DNA of 9,777 nt, from the NCBI GenBank assembly GCA_002686135.1, contig NZAO01000052.1:1-9777 (forward strand), written 5' to 3'. The translations under genes and the position numbers were made by a program. Positions 1 through 5,774 of the stretch are shown piece after piece. The stretch comes from Rhodospirillaceae bacterium. GTDB lineage: Bacteria; Pseudomonadota; Alphaproteobacteria; UBA11136. The first letter of the stretch is position 1, and each line of letters starts with the position of its first letter. The notes beneath the pieces are model-generated. The model was not told the DNA's origin and did not search any database. It was given only the letters and a program-made list of their open reading frames with translations.

Positions 1-551
1 TCACCTGCAATCCGCTGAAACACGTGGACAAGTTTGGCACCATCCTGTTGCCGGCCTTTTTGCTGATGGTGGAGTCAAAATTTTTGTTCGGCTGGGCCAA
101 GCCGGTACCGGTTGATTTTTCCCAGCTCCGCAGCCCCAAGCAGGACATGGTCTGGGTGGCTGCCGCCGGGCCCGGGACCAATCTGGCCCTGGCCTTTGTT
201 TCCGCCTTGCTGATTCATTTCGTGGTTCTGGCCGACGATCCATTGCGCGGCTGGCTTATTTCCAATCTTACCAATTCGATCTTGATCAATCTGGTGCTGG
301 CGATGTTCAACCTGTTGCCGCTGCCGCCTCTGGATGGCGGCCGCATCGCCGTGGGCCTGTTGCCGCACCCCTATGCGCTGGCCCTGGCGCGGCTGGAAAA
401 ATGGGGGCTGTTCCTCATCGTCGGAATCCTGTTTATTCTGCCTATGATCGCCGCTCAGATGGGAATTCACCTCAATGTTCTTGGCTGGCTGATCGGTGGT
501 CCGGTTGAATTCCTTTTCCGGGGAATCATAATTTTTGCCGGACTGGCTTAA
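1..551 (+). CDS. Site-2 protease family protein (peptidase M50), 5'-truncated
   Basis: This is the C-terminal part of a polytopic membrane metalloprotease of family M50 (site-2 protease). The family cleaves substrates within the membrane. The frame is open from the window edge (first full codon at 3), so the start and the HExxH zinc motif lie upstream. The 182 visible residues begin with NPLKHVDKFGTILLP, the typical post-HExxH segment of short bacterial M50 proteins, followed by FGWAKPVPV, a GPGTN motif in a membrane helix, and NLLPLPPLDGGR (about base 310-345), whose Asp is the third zinc ligand. Several hydrophobic segments follow to the end. The GTG at 24 is an internal Val codon, not a start, because family similarity continues upstream of it. 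The gene ends 10 bases before scpA and its TAA stop contributes to the scpA ribosome-binding site, so the two are probably cotranscribed. The family call is firm; the substrate is unknown. Confidence 0.9.
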   Translation, partial: TCNPLKHVDKFGTILLPAFLLMVESKFLFGWAKPVPVDFSQLRSPKQDMVWVAAAGPGTNLALAFVSALLIHFVVLADDPLRGWLISNLTNSILINLVLAMFNLLPLPPLDGGRIAVGLLPHPYALALARLEKWGLFLIVGILFILPMIAAQMGIHLNVLGWLIGGPVEFLFRGIIIFAGLA

Positions 552-554
552 GGA
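550..554 (+). promoter_or_regulatory. Shine-Dalgarno site deciding the scpA start
   Basis: AAGGA overlaps the last two bases of the M50 TAA stop and sits 7 bases before the ATG at 562. This favours ATG 562 over an in-frame TTG at 535, which lies inside the M50 gene. The overlap suggests translational coupling between the two genes (inference). Confidence 0.6.
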
Positions 555-561
555 TGCGGAG

Positions 562-1383
562 ATGACGGACGACAGCGGTTTCGAGGCGCAGGGGAGCTTT
601 GGGGAAGACTCTTCCCCTGTTCGGTTGATTCTTGATCTTGATGGTTTTGAAGGGCCTCTCGATGTTTTGCTGACCCTAGCCCGGGAGCAGCAGGTGGACC
701 TTGTCCATATTTCCATTCTCGCCCTGGCCAATCAGTACCTAGATTACATCGCCCGCGCTCACTCCATGCGTCTGGAGATCGCCGCCGATTACCTGGTGAT
801 GGCGGCGTGGCTGGCTTATCTCAAGTCGCGCCTGTTGCTGCCACGGCAGGACGATGAAGAAGAGCCCACGGGCCCTGAATTGGCGGCGGCACTGGCGTTT
901 CATCTGCAACGTTATAACGCCATGAAGGAAGCTGGGGTCCGGCTTATGGAACGCCCCCAGAAGGGAAGAGACTTCTTTCCCCGCGGGGCGCCGGAGGGGC
1001 TGCGGAATATCCGCCGCGGTGTCATCGAGGTCTCGCTTTTCGAGTTGCTCATCGCCTATGGCGATCAACAGCGGCGTGCCGCCGATCCGACCCTGCATAT
1101 CGCTCCCATCATGGTTTATTCTATGGACGACGTCCTGAAACGTCTTGTGGGGATGCTTGGTAAGTCGCAGGGATGGGGGTCTCTCATGAATTACCTGCCG
1201 GAGGCTCTGGGCGGAGAGTTGATAATGCGCTCCGCAATTGCGGCCACGTTCTCCGCCGGTCTTGAACTGGCGAAACAGGGCAAGGCGCAGTTGCGGCAGG
1301 AAGGCAGCTTTGGCCCCCTCTATTTGCGCGCCGTAAAGAAAACCAAGACCAGAGCTAAAAACAATAAGGGCGGTGGATCATGA
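562..1383 (+). CDS. scpA: Segregation and condensation protein A (kleisin ScpA)
   Basis: ScpA is the kleisin subunit of the bacterial SMC-ScpAB condensin. It bridges the SMC heads and binds ScpB, acting in the cytoplasm in chromosome compaction and segregation. The 273-residue product has the usual length. Near residue 26 it carries the family signature DGFEGPLDVLL, followed by the helical N-terminal domain that contacts the SMC neck (AADYLVMAAWLAYLKSRLLLP, roughly 75-95). The end of the protein (about 220-258) looks like the winged-helix domain that binds the SMC cap, then a Lys/Arg-rich tail with GGGS. The start at ATG 562 was chosen for its ribosome-binding site; a TTG at 535 in the same frame is less likely. 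The stop overlaps the scpB start as ATGA, the classical arrangement for coupled translation of the two complex partners. The SMC gene is not in this window. Confidence 0.95.
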   Translation: MTDDSGFEAQGSFGEDSSPVRLILDLDGFEGPLDVLLTLAREQQVDLVHISILALANQYLDYIARAHSMRLEIAADYLVMAAWLAYLKSRLLLPRQDDEEEPTGPELAAALAFHLQRYNAMKEAGVRLMERPQKGRDFFPRGAPEGLRNIRRGVIEVSLFELLIAYGDQQRRAADPTLHIAPIMVYSMDDVLKRLVGMLGKSQGWGSLMNYLPEALGGELIMRSAIAATFSAGLELAKQGKAQLRQEGSFGPLYLRAVKKTKTRAKNNKGGGS

Positions 1384-2090
1384 CGGAAGAGTCCATGAGC
1401 GATGATTCCCAACTACTGCGCATCCTCGAGGCCATGCTATTTGCGGCGTCCGAGCCTCTGACCGAGGGCACCATGGCCTCACGCCTTCCGGAGGGGACGG
1501 ATGTGTCCGCCCTGCTTGACGAACTTTCGGGCCATTACGCCAATCGCGGAGTCAATCTGGTCCGAGTTGGTTCAAAATGGGCGCTGCGCACTGCGCCAGA
1601 CGTGGTGCCGGCCTTACGTCTGGAGACCGACGTGCCGCGCAAGCTTTCCCAAGCGGCCCTGGAGACCCTGGCCATCATCGCCTATCACCAGCCGGTGACG
1701 CGGGCGGAAGTCGAGGAAATTCGGGGCAAGAGCCTGAGCCGGGGAACCCTCGACACGCTTCTGGAGGCGGGATGGGTTCGTCCCAAGGGGCGGCGGCGTA
1801 CGCCGGGACGTCCCGTGACATGGGGCACCAGCGACGAGTTTCTCGATCAGTTCGGACTCGAATCGGTGGAGGATCTGCCGGGAATTGAGGAACTGAAGGC
1901 TTCTGGCCTTATTGACCAGCGCCCGGCCATCACCGCCTATGCAGGGCTGAGCACCGATGCCCGCAAGGAGCTTGGTATAGAGGACGCCATGTCCGAGGCG
2001 AACGCGGACGAAGAAGCCGGGGAAAGCAATGAATACGCTGAAAGCGAAAACGGGGGGGCACCCCTGGAATCCGTTGAAGAGGAACTTTAA
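1380..2090 (+). CDS. scpB: Segregation and condensation protein B (ScpB)
   Basis: ScpB dimerises and binds the central part of ScpA in the SMC-ScpAB condensin. The 236-residue product has two winged-helix domains. The first covers about residues 10-85. The second, about 90-165, contains the diagnostic stretch from LETLAIIAYHQPVTRAEVEE (95-114) through EIRGKSLSRGTLDTLLEAGW to TPGRPVTWGTSDEFLDQFGL (141-160). Residues from about 201 form an acidic, low-complexity tail (many Glu, Asp, Ser), as often seen in alphaproteobacterial ScpB and probably disordered. The start at 1380 overlaps the scpA stop (ATGA). A second in-frame ATG at 1395, six residues in, has GGAAG a few bases upstream and is an alternative start that would not change either domain. 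A run of seven G lies in the tail near 2052-2058. The gene is followed by a 98-base gap before tatA. Confidence 0.95.
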   Translation: MTEESMSDDSQLLRILEAMLFAASEPLTEGTMASRLPEGTDVSALLDELSGHYANRGVNLVRVGSKWALRTAPDVVPALRLETDVPRKLSQAALETLAIIAYHQPVTRAEVEEIRGKSLSRGTLDTLLEAGWVRPKGRRRTPGRPVTWGTSDEFLDQFGLESVEDLPGIEELKASGLIDQRPAITAYAGLSTDARKELGIEDAMSEANADEEAGESNEYAESENGGAPLESVEEEL

Positions 2091-2120
2091 GGCGTTTCCG
2101 GTTTGCGGTGGACAAACCTT

Positions 2121-2158
2121 TCTGCCATCATAAAGAGTCTGTTGTCGGGCAGATTTTT
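2121..2158 (+). terminator. Weak terminator- or attenuator-like hairpin between scpB and tatA
   Basis: TCTGCC (2121-2126) can pair with GGCAGA (2148-2153) across a 21-base loop, and five T follow at 2154-2158. The layout resembles an intrinsic terminator, but the 6-bp stem and long loop make it weak. It may only attenuate read-through from scpAB into tat, or be chance. Just upstream, TGGACA (2109-2114) resembles a -35 box, with only a poor -10 (TAAAGA, 2131-2136) at 16-base spacing, so a tat promoter here is possible but not supported well enough to call separately. Confidence 0.25.
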
Positions 2159-2188
2159 CCGCCGTTTCCTTTTTGGAGAACCCCTTAA

Positions 2189-2434
2189 ATGAGCATTGGC
2201 CCCTGGCAAATCATTTTGATCCTGGTAATCGTCCTGATTATTTTCGGGGCCGGAAAACTCCCCCGTGTGATGGGCGACATCGCCAAGGGAGTGAAGAATT
2301 TCAAGGTCGGTCTCAAAGACGAGGTCGGCGATTCCGCCGCTGAATCCACGCCGGGCCTTGAAGAAGGCAAGGAAACCGAATCCGCAAGCGATAAGGCGTC
2401 CGAGGAAGACAAAAGTTCCGCCACCAAGGACTGA
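2189..2434 (+). CDS. tatA: Sec-independent translocase subunit TatA
   Basis: TatA is the small pore-forming subunit of the twin-arginine translocase, which moves folded proteins across the inner membrane. It is recruited in many copies to the TatBC-substrate complex. The 81-residue product has a short N-terminal membrane helix (about residues 5-20) with a polar Gln at 7, the hinge FGAGKLP (19-25), then the amphipathic helix GDIAKGVKNFKVGLKDE (29-45) with the conserved Phe at 38. An acidic, Ser-rich disordered tail follows to residue 81. Identification as TatA rather than TatB rests on the FGxGKLP hinge, the MGDIAKGxKxFK motif and position as first gene of tatABC. ATG 2189 has GGAG at 2175-2178, about 10 bases upstream. 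It is separated from tatB by 86 bases, unlike the abutting tatB/tatC. Confidence 0.95.
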   Translation: MSIGPWQIILILVIVLIIFGAGKLPRVMGDIAKGVKNFKVGLKDEVGDSAAESTPGLEEGKETESASDKASEEDKSSATKD

Positions 2435-2436
2435 GG

Positions 2437-2478
2437 GCGGGTTCCCGATGGCACCCCGCGGACGGGCCAGGTTTTTTT
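2437..2478 (+). promoter_or_regulatory. Hairpin-forming, T-tract-ended region between tatA and tatB
   Basis: Just after the tatA stop the RNA can form competing small stems: GCGGGT (2437-2442) with ACCCCGC (2453-2459, one bulged C), or CCCG (2455-2458) with CGGG (2463-2466) around a CGGA tetraloop. Seven T follow at 2472-2478, six bases after the second stem. It is not a clean intrinsic terminator because of that gap, but it could act as a partial terminator or a 3'-end stabiliser that raises tatA over tatBC. Function is inferred from position only. Confidence 0.3.
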
Positions 2479-2520
2479 CATCCCCATTGATGTGTTTGGG
2501 CCGGACAGGAAGAACCGGGC

Positions 2521-2844
2521 ATGTTTGATATCGGCTGGACCGAAATGGCGCTTGTGGCTGTCCTCATTATCGTGGTGGTGGGACCGAAGGAATTGCCCGT
2601 TGTCCTCCGCACTATAGGACGGGCCGTCTCCCGCGCCCGCGCCATGGCCCAGGAATTCCGTGACAGCATTGACGAAATAGCCGATGAGGCCGATCTCGGC
2701 AAAGAAGTCTTCGACGACCCTCAATTGGAAAAATTCCGTCTCGACGCCGAAAAAAAAGCGCTTTCCATACAGCCCCGCACGGTGGCCGCCAATGGCGGCG
2801 ACGGAACCCCGGAATCCGACACATCCAAGTCGGGGGGCGGCTAG
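2521..2844 (+). CDS. tatB: Sec-independent translocase subunit TatB
   Basis: TatB forms the twin-arginine signal receptor together with TatC in the inner membrane. The 107-residue product begins MFDIGWTE, with the conserved Glu at position 8 that marks TatB, then a membrane helix (about 7-20), the hinge GPKELP (21-26) and a long amphipathic helix (27-60, rich in Arg, Glu and Asp). The C-terminal tail is polar and ends in Gly-rich SKSGGG. ATG 2521 has AGGAAG at 2507-2512, 8 bases upstream. The TAG stop touches the tatC start with no gap, which suggests coupled expression. Codons 77-79 (GAA AAA AAA) create a run of eight A (2750-2757), the one oddity in the gene. Confidence 0.95.
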   Translation: MFDIGWTEMALVAVLIIVVVGPKELPVVLRTIGRAVSRARAMAQEFRDSIDEIADEADLGKEVFDDPQLEKFRLDAEKKALSIQPRTVAANGGDGTPESDTSKSGGG

Positions 2845-3675
2845 ATGTCCATGCCGGAACAGAGCCTGCCCGACCAGCCCACCCAAGGAGGTGAAGAGAG
2901 CGCAGAAGAGGCCATGTCCCTTGTGGGGCACCTGATAGAACTTCGTGACCGTCTGGTGTGGGCCATCGCCGCCTTCGTGGTGGCCTTCGGCATTTGTTTT
3001 TATTTCGCCGAACACATGTACGGCTTTCTGGTGGAGCCTCTTGCAGCCCTGCTGGAGGAAAAAGGCCAACGGCGGCTTATCTATACCGGGCTGGCGGAGG
3101 TCTTCTTCACCTATCTCAAGGTGTCTCTTTACGGCGCCCTTTTCTTGTCTTTCCCCATTGTCGCCGGGCAGCTCTGGATGTTCGTGGCGCCGGGGCTGTA
3201 CAAAAATGAAAAGAGCGCCTTTATGCCGTTTCTCATCGCCACGCCGGTTCTTTTCGTGGCCGGTGGTGCACTAGTCTACTATTTCATTTTTCCTCTGGCC
3301 TGGAGCTTCTTCCTCAGTTTCGAGAGCCTGGGCGGCGTCGGCTCCCTGCCCATACATCTGGAAGCCAAGGTCAACGAATACCTGTCCTTGGTGGTGACGC
3401 TGATCTTCGCCTTCGGCCTGGCTTTTCAGCTCCCTGTCCTGCTGACACTCATGGCCCGGGTCGGGATGGTGAGCGCTGAGGCCTTGGCCCGGAAGCGTAA
3501 ATACGCCATCGTCCTGGCCTTCGTGGCAGCGGCGGTGCTGACCCCACCCGACATCATTAGCCAGATTGGGCTGGCCCTGCCCATATTGCTGCTTTACGAG
3601 TTCTCTATTCTCGCCGTGAAGTGTATTGAGAAACGCCGGGACGATCCTGAGCCGGAACTATCGGAGAGCGAATGA
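2845..3675 (+). CDS. tatC: Sec-independent translocase subunit TatC
   Basis: TatC is the polytopic core of the twin-arginine translocase and the main binding site for the RR signal peptide. The 276-residue product has a 23-residue polar N-terminal extension, then MSLVGHLIELRDRL (24-37), the cytoplasmic signal-recognition motif of the family. Six hydrophobic segments follow. Further hallmarks are FVAPGLYKNE (113-122), whose Glu122 matches E. coli Glu103, and the late LTPPDIISQ (232-240). Position 195 is Gln in FGLAFQLPV, where E. coli has Glu170. The protein ends in a charged tail (EKRRDD). ATG 2845 directly follows the tatB TAG; an ATG at 2851 and one at 2914 are alternatives, the last trimming the N-terminal extension. 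With tatA and tatB this is a complete Tat system. Confidence 0.97.
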   Translation: MSMPEQSLPDQPTQGGEESAEEAMSLVGHLIELRDRLVWAIAAFVVAFGICFYFAEHMYGFLVEPLAALLEEKGQRRLIYTGLAEVFFTYLKVSLYGALFLSFPIVAGQLWMFVAPGLYKNEKSAFMPFLIATPVLFVAGGALVYYFIFPLAWSFFLSFESLGGVGSLPIHLEAKVNEYLSLVVTLIFAFGLAFQLPVLLTLMARVGMVSAEALARKRKYAIVLAFVAAAVLTPPDIISQIGLALPILLLYEFSILAVKCIEKRRDDPEPELSESE

Positions 3676-3685
3676 GCGCCGGGTG

Positions 3686-3714
3686 TGGACGCGTCTCCCC
3701 TGACCCCGTATAAC
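3686..3714 (+). promoter_or_regulatory. Candidate sigma70-type promoter for serS
   Basis: TGGACG (3686-3691) and TATAAC (3709-3714) are separated by 17 bases and match 4 of 6 and 5 of 6 consensus positions. Transcription would start near 3721, about 25 bases before the serS ATG at 3746. It lies in the 70-base tatC-serS gap, just where an essential translation gene might need its own promoter. Prediction from motif only. Confidence 0.35.
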
Positions 3715-3745
3715 CCCGGCAAGAAGGAACAGGACCAGACGTCCC

Positions 3746-5032
3746 ATGCTCGACATCAAATGGATTCGTGAAAAACCCGAGGCCTTCGACGCCGCCATGA
3801 AGCGCCGGGGTATCTTTGAGCCCGGCAGTTTCGCCATTTTAAAATTAGATTCCTCGCGCCGCGAGGTGCAGACCGCCCTGCAGGAGAAGCAGGGGCTCCG
3901 CAACGACCTTTCCAAGGAGATCGGAGTTTTGAAGGGCAAGGGTGAGGAGGCTGAGGCCGAAAAATGCATGGCCCAGGTGGCGGCACTGAAAGACGAGATG
4001 CAGGCCCTGGAGGAGCAAGGACGGGAACATGGCGAGAAACTCGACACCCTTCTTGCTGGGCTGCCCAATATTCTGACCGAAGACGTTCCCGACGGCGCTG
4101 ACGAAAGCGCCAACAAGGTTGTGCGTAACGTGGGCGATCCGCCAGCCTTCGACTTTACGCCTAAGGATCATGTGGAGGTAGGAGAAGGTTTGGGCGGTAT
4201 GGATTTCGACACCGCGGCGAAGATGTCCGGGGCGCGGTTTGTTCTGCTCTCGGGCTCCCTGGCTCGGATGGAAAGGGCACTGGCGGCCTTCATGCTCGAT
4301 CTCCACACCACCGAGCATGGCTATACGGAGGTCAACCCGCCCGCCCTGGTGCGCGATAACGCCCTGTTCGGCACTGGCCAGCTGCCTAAATTCACCGCGG
4401 ACCTCTTTCATACGGAAGACGATTACTGGCTCATCCCCACCGCCGAGGTGCCACTCACCAATATGGTGGCCGATCAAATCATCGAAGAGGACTATTTGCC
4501 ATGCCGCTATACCGCCATGACATGGTGTTTCCGCTCCGAGGCTGGGGCGGCGGGCAAGGATACCCACGGTATGATCCGCCAGCACCAGTTCACCAAGGTG
4601 GAACTAGTGAGCATCGTCCACCCTGATGAGTCGGAAGAAGAACTGGAACGCATGACGAGTTGCGCCGAGGAAGTGCTGAAACGGCTCGGCCTGCCGTACC
4701 GCGTGGTTGTTTTGTGTTCCGGGGACACCGGATTCGGCGCCTGCAAGACTTACGATATCGAGGTGTGGCTGCCGGACCAGGATACCTATCGCGAGATTTC
4801 AAGCTGTTCCAACTGTGGCGACTTCCAGGCACGGCGCATGAAGGCGCGGTTCCGCCCGGTGCAAGCCAAGGGCACCCGTTTCGTCCACACTCTCAACGGT
4901 TCGGGTGTCGCCGTGGGTCGCACCCTCATTGCTATCCTTGAGAACTATCAGCGCGCCGACGGATCGGTGGAGGTGCCCGAGGCGCTGCGCTCCTACATGG
5001 GGGGGCTTGAGGTGATTGCCCCAGATGCTTAA
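3746..5032 (+). CDS. serS: Seryl-tRNA synthetase
   Basis: SerS is the cytoplasmic class II aminoacyl-tRNA synthetase that charges tRNA-Ser (and tRNA-Sec where present) with serine using ATP. The 428-residue product has normal length. Residues 1 to about 105 form the N-terminal tRNA-binding arm: [14 protein letters not shown] at the start, then a long charged coiled coil (about 33-100). The catalytic domain shows the motif 1 region ([10 protein letters not shown], 190-199), the serine-binding TAEVPLTN (232-239), motif 2 ([18 protein letters not shown], 262-279) and motif 3 ([19 protein letters not shown], 384-402). [13 protein letters not shown] (352-364) is also typical. ATG 3746 has AGGA at 3731-3734, 11 bases upstream. 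The TAA stop sits in a small hairpin (GATGC 5024-5028 with GCATC 5034-5038). In many alphaproteobacteria surE lies between serS and pcm; here pcm follows after 63 bases. Confidence 0.98.
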   Translation: MLDIKWIREKPEAFDAAMKRRGIFEPGSFAILKLDSSRREVQTALQEKQGLRNDLSKEIGVLKGKGEEAEAEKCMAQVAALKDEMQALEEQGREHGEKLDTLLAGLPNILTEDVPDGADESANKVVRNVGDPPAFDFTPKDHVEVGEGLGGMDFDTAAKMSGARFVLLSGSLARMERALAAFMLDLHTTEHGYTEVNPPALVRDNALFGTGQLPKFTADLFHTEDDYWLIPTAEVPLTNMVADQIIEEDYLPCRYTAMTWCFRSEAGAAGKDTHGMIRQHQFTKVELVSIVHPDESEEELERMTSCAEEVLKRLGLPYRVVVLCSGDTGFGACKTYDIEVWLPDQDTYREISSCSNCGDFQARRMKARFRPVQAKGTRFVHTLNGSGVAVGRTLIAILENYQRADGSVEVPEALRSYMGGLEVIAPDA

Positions 5033-5083
5033 GGCATCGCTGAAGCCGGACCTCACTCACAAGGCGGCCATCAGGAGCTTGAA

Positions 5084-5088
5084 AAAGG
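5084..5088 (+). promoter_or_regulatory. Shine-Dalgarno site supporting the GTG start of pcm
   Basis: AAAGG lies 7 bases before the GTG at 5096. It supports this non-ATG start over the in-frame ATG at 5129, which has no clear site and would cut off the conserved KKIRLIMELR segment. Confidence 0.55.
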
Positions 5089-5095
5089 TACTCCC

Positions 5096-5743
5096 GTGAA
5101 TCTTGAGGCCAAGAAAATCCGTCTCATCATGGAACTGCGACAGTCCTGGATCAGCGATACCAGTGTGTTGTCGGCTATCGAGCTGACCCCGCGGGAGATG
5201 TTTCTGCCTGAGGCTCTCCATGACCGCGCGTACGAAAATGTAGCCCTGCCTATCGACTGTGGCCAGACCATAAGCCAGCCCCTGGTGGTGGGTGTGATGA
5301 CCCAGGCCCTGCGGATGGAAGAGCGTATGCGAGTTCTCGAAGTGGGCACCGGATCGGGCTATCAGACTGCCATCCTTTCCAGGCTGTGCCGTCGGGTCTA
5401 CACTATCGAACGTTATAAGCGGCTCATGGCCCAGGCAGAGAAACGATTCGCCGAGTTGGGCCTTACCAATATCACCACGCGGGTGGGGGATGGCTCCAAG
5501 GGCTGGCCGGAACAGGCTCCCATCGCCCGTATTCTCGTCACCGCGGCGGCCGCGGACGTGCCCCCGGCATTGGCCGATCAGCTTGAGGAAGGCGGCATTA
5601 TGATTGTTCCTGTGGGCGATGAATACGGGAACCAGCAAGTTTTGCGCATCACTCGCACGGCTGACGGTTTCGACCATGAGGAACTGCTGCCTGTGCGTTT
5701 TGTGCCGCTAGTGGAAGGCGAACCCGATTCCGGATCAGATTGA
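5096..5743 (+). CDS. pcm: Protein-L-isoaspartate O-methyltransferase
   Basis: Pcm transfers a methyl group from S-adenosylmethionine to isoaspartyl residues in damaged proteins, starting their repair in the cytoplasm. The 215-residue product has the usual length. The N-terminal segment KKIRLIMELR (6-15) precedes TPREMFLPEA (31-40). GQTISQPLVV (56-65) contains the Ser of the substrate-binding loop. SAM motif I is VLEVGTGSGYQTA (80-92), with IER of motif II at 104-106. RVGDGSKGWPEQAP (129-142) and VTAAAADVPPAL (148-159) complete the family pattern, followed by GGIMIVPVG (166-174). The GTG start is supported by AAAGG 7 bases upstream. The TGA stop is 31 bases before the LysM/M23 gene. The pairing with the downstream lipoprotein gene recalls the pcm-nlpD order of gammaproteobacteria. 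Confidence 0.96.
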   Translation: MNLEAKKIRLIMELRQSWISDTSVLSAIELTPREMFLPEALHDRAYENVALPIDCGQTISQPLVVGVMTQALRMEERMRVLEVGTGSGYQTAILSRLCRRVYTIERYKRLMAQAEKRFAELGLTNITTRVGDGSKGWPEQAPIARILVTAAAADVPPALADQLEEGGIMIVPVGDEYGNQQVLRITRTADGFDHEELLPVRFVPLVEGEPDSGSD

Positions 5744-5774
5744 AGGCGGGACCGGTGAGATATAAACTCTGCCC

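Noticed and set aside
535..561. TTG start for scpA at 535
   Set aside because: It lies inside the M50 gene and the AAGGA at 550-554 points to ATG 562.
75..731. 218-codon minus-strand open frame over the M50 and scpA genes
   Set aside because: Antisense to two conserved genes and made of low-complexity Gln/Arg-rich sequence without domain signals.
2885..2893. Near-perfect Shine-Dalgarno sequence AAGGAGGTG inside tatC
   Set aside because: The next in-frame ATG (2914) is about 20 bases away, too far for efficient use. It most likely just encodes the polar N-terminal extension.
2185..3069. 294-codon open frame on the minus strand across tatA, tatB and the start of tatC
   Set aside because: It is antisense to three clearly identified genes, has no family resemblance, and is explained by codon bias of the + strand genes.
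3845..4585. 246-codon minus-strand open frame inside serS
   Set aside because: It lies wholly within serS, shows no recognisable domain, and is a mirror frame of a GC-rich gene.
4999..5005. Run of seven G near the end of serS (and another at 2052-2058 in scpB)
   Set aside because: Both frames continue with expected family sequence or tail. Considered as possible sequencing errors or phase-variation tracts, but nothing supports either.
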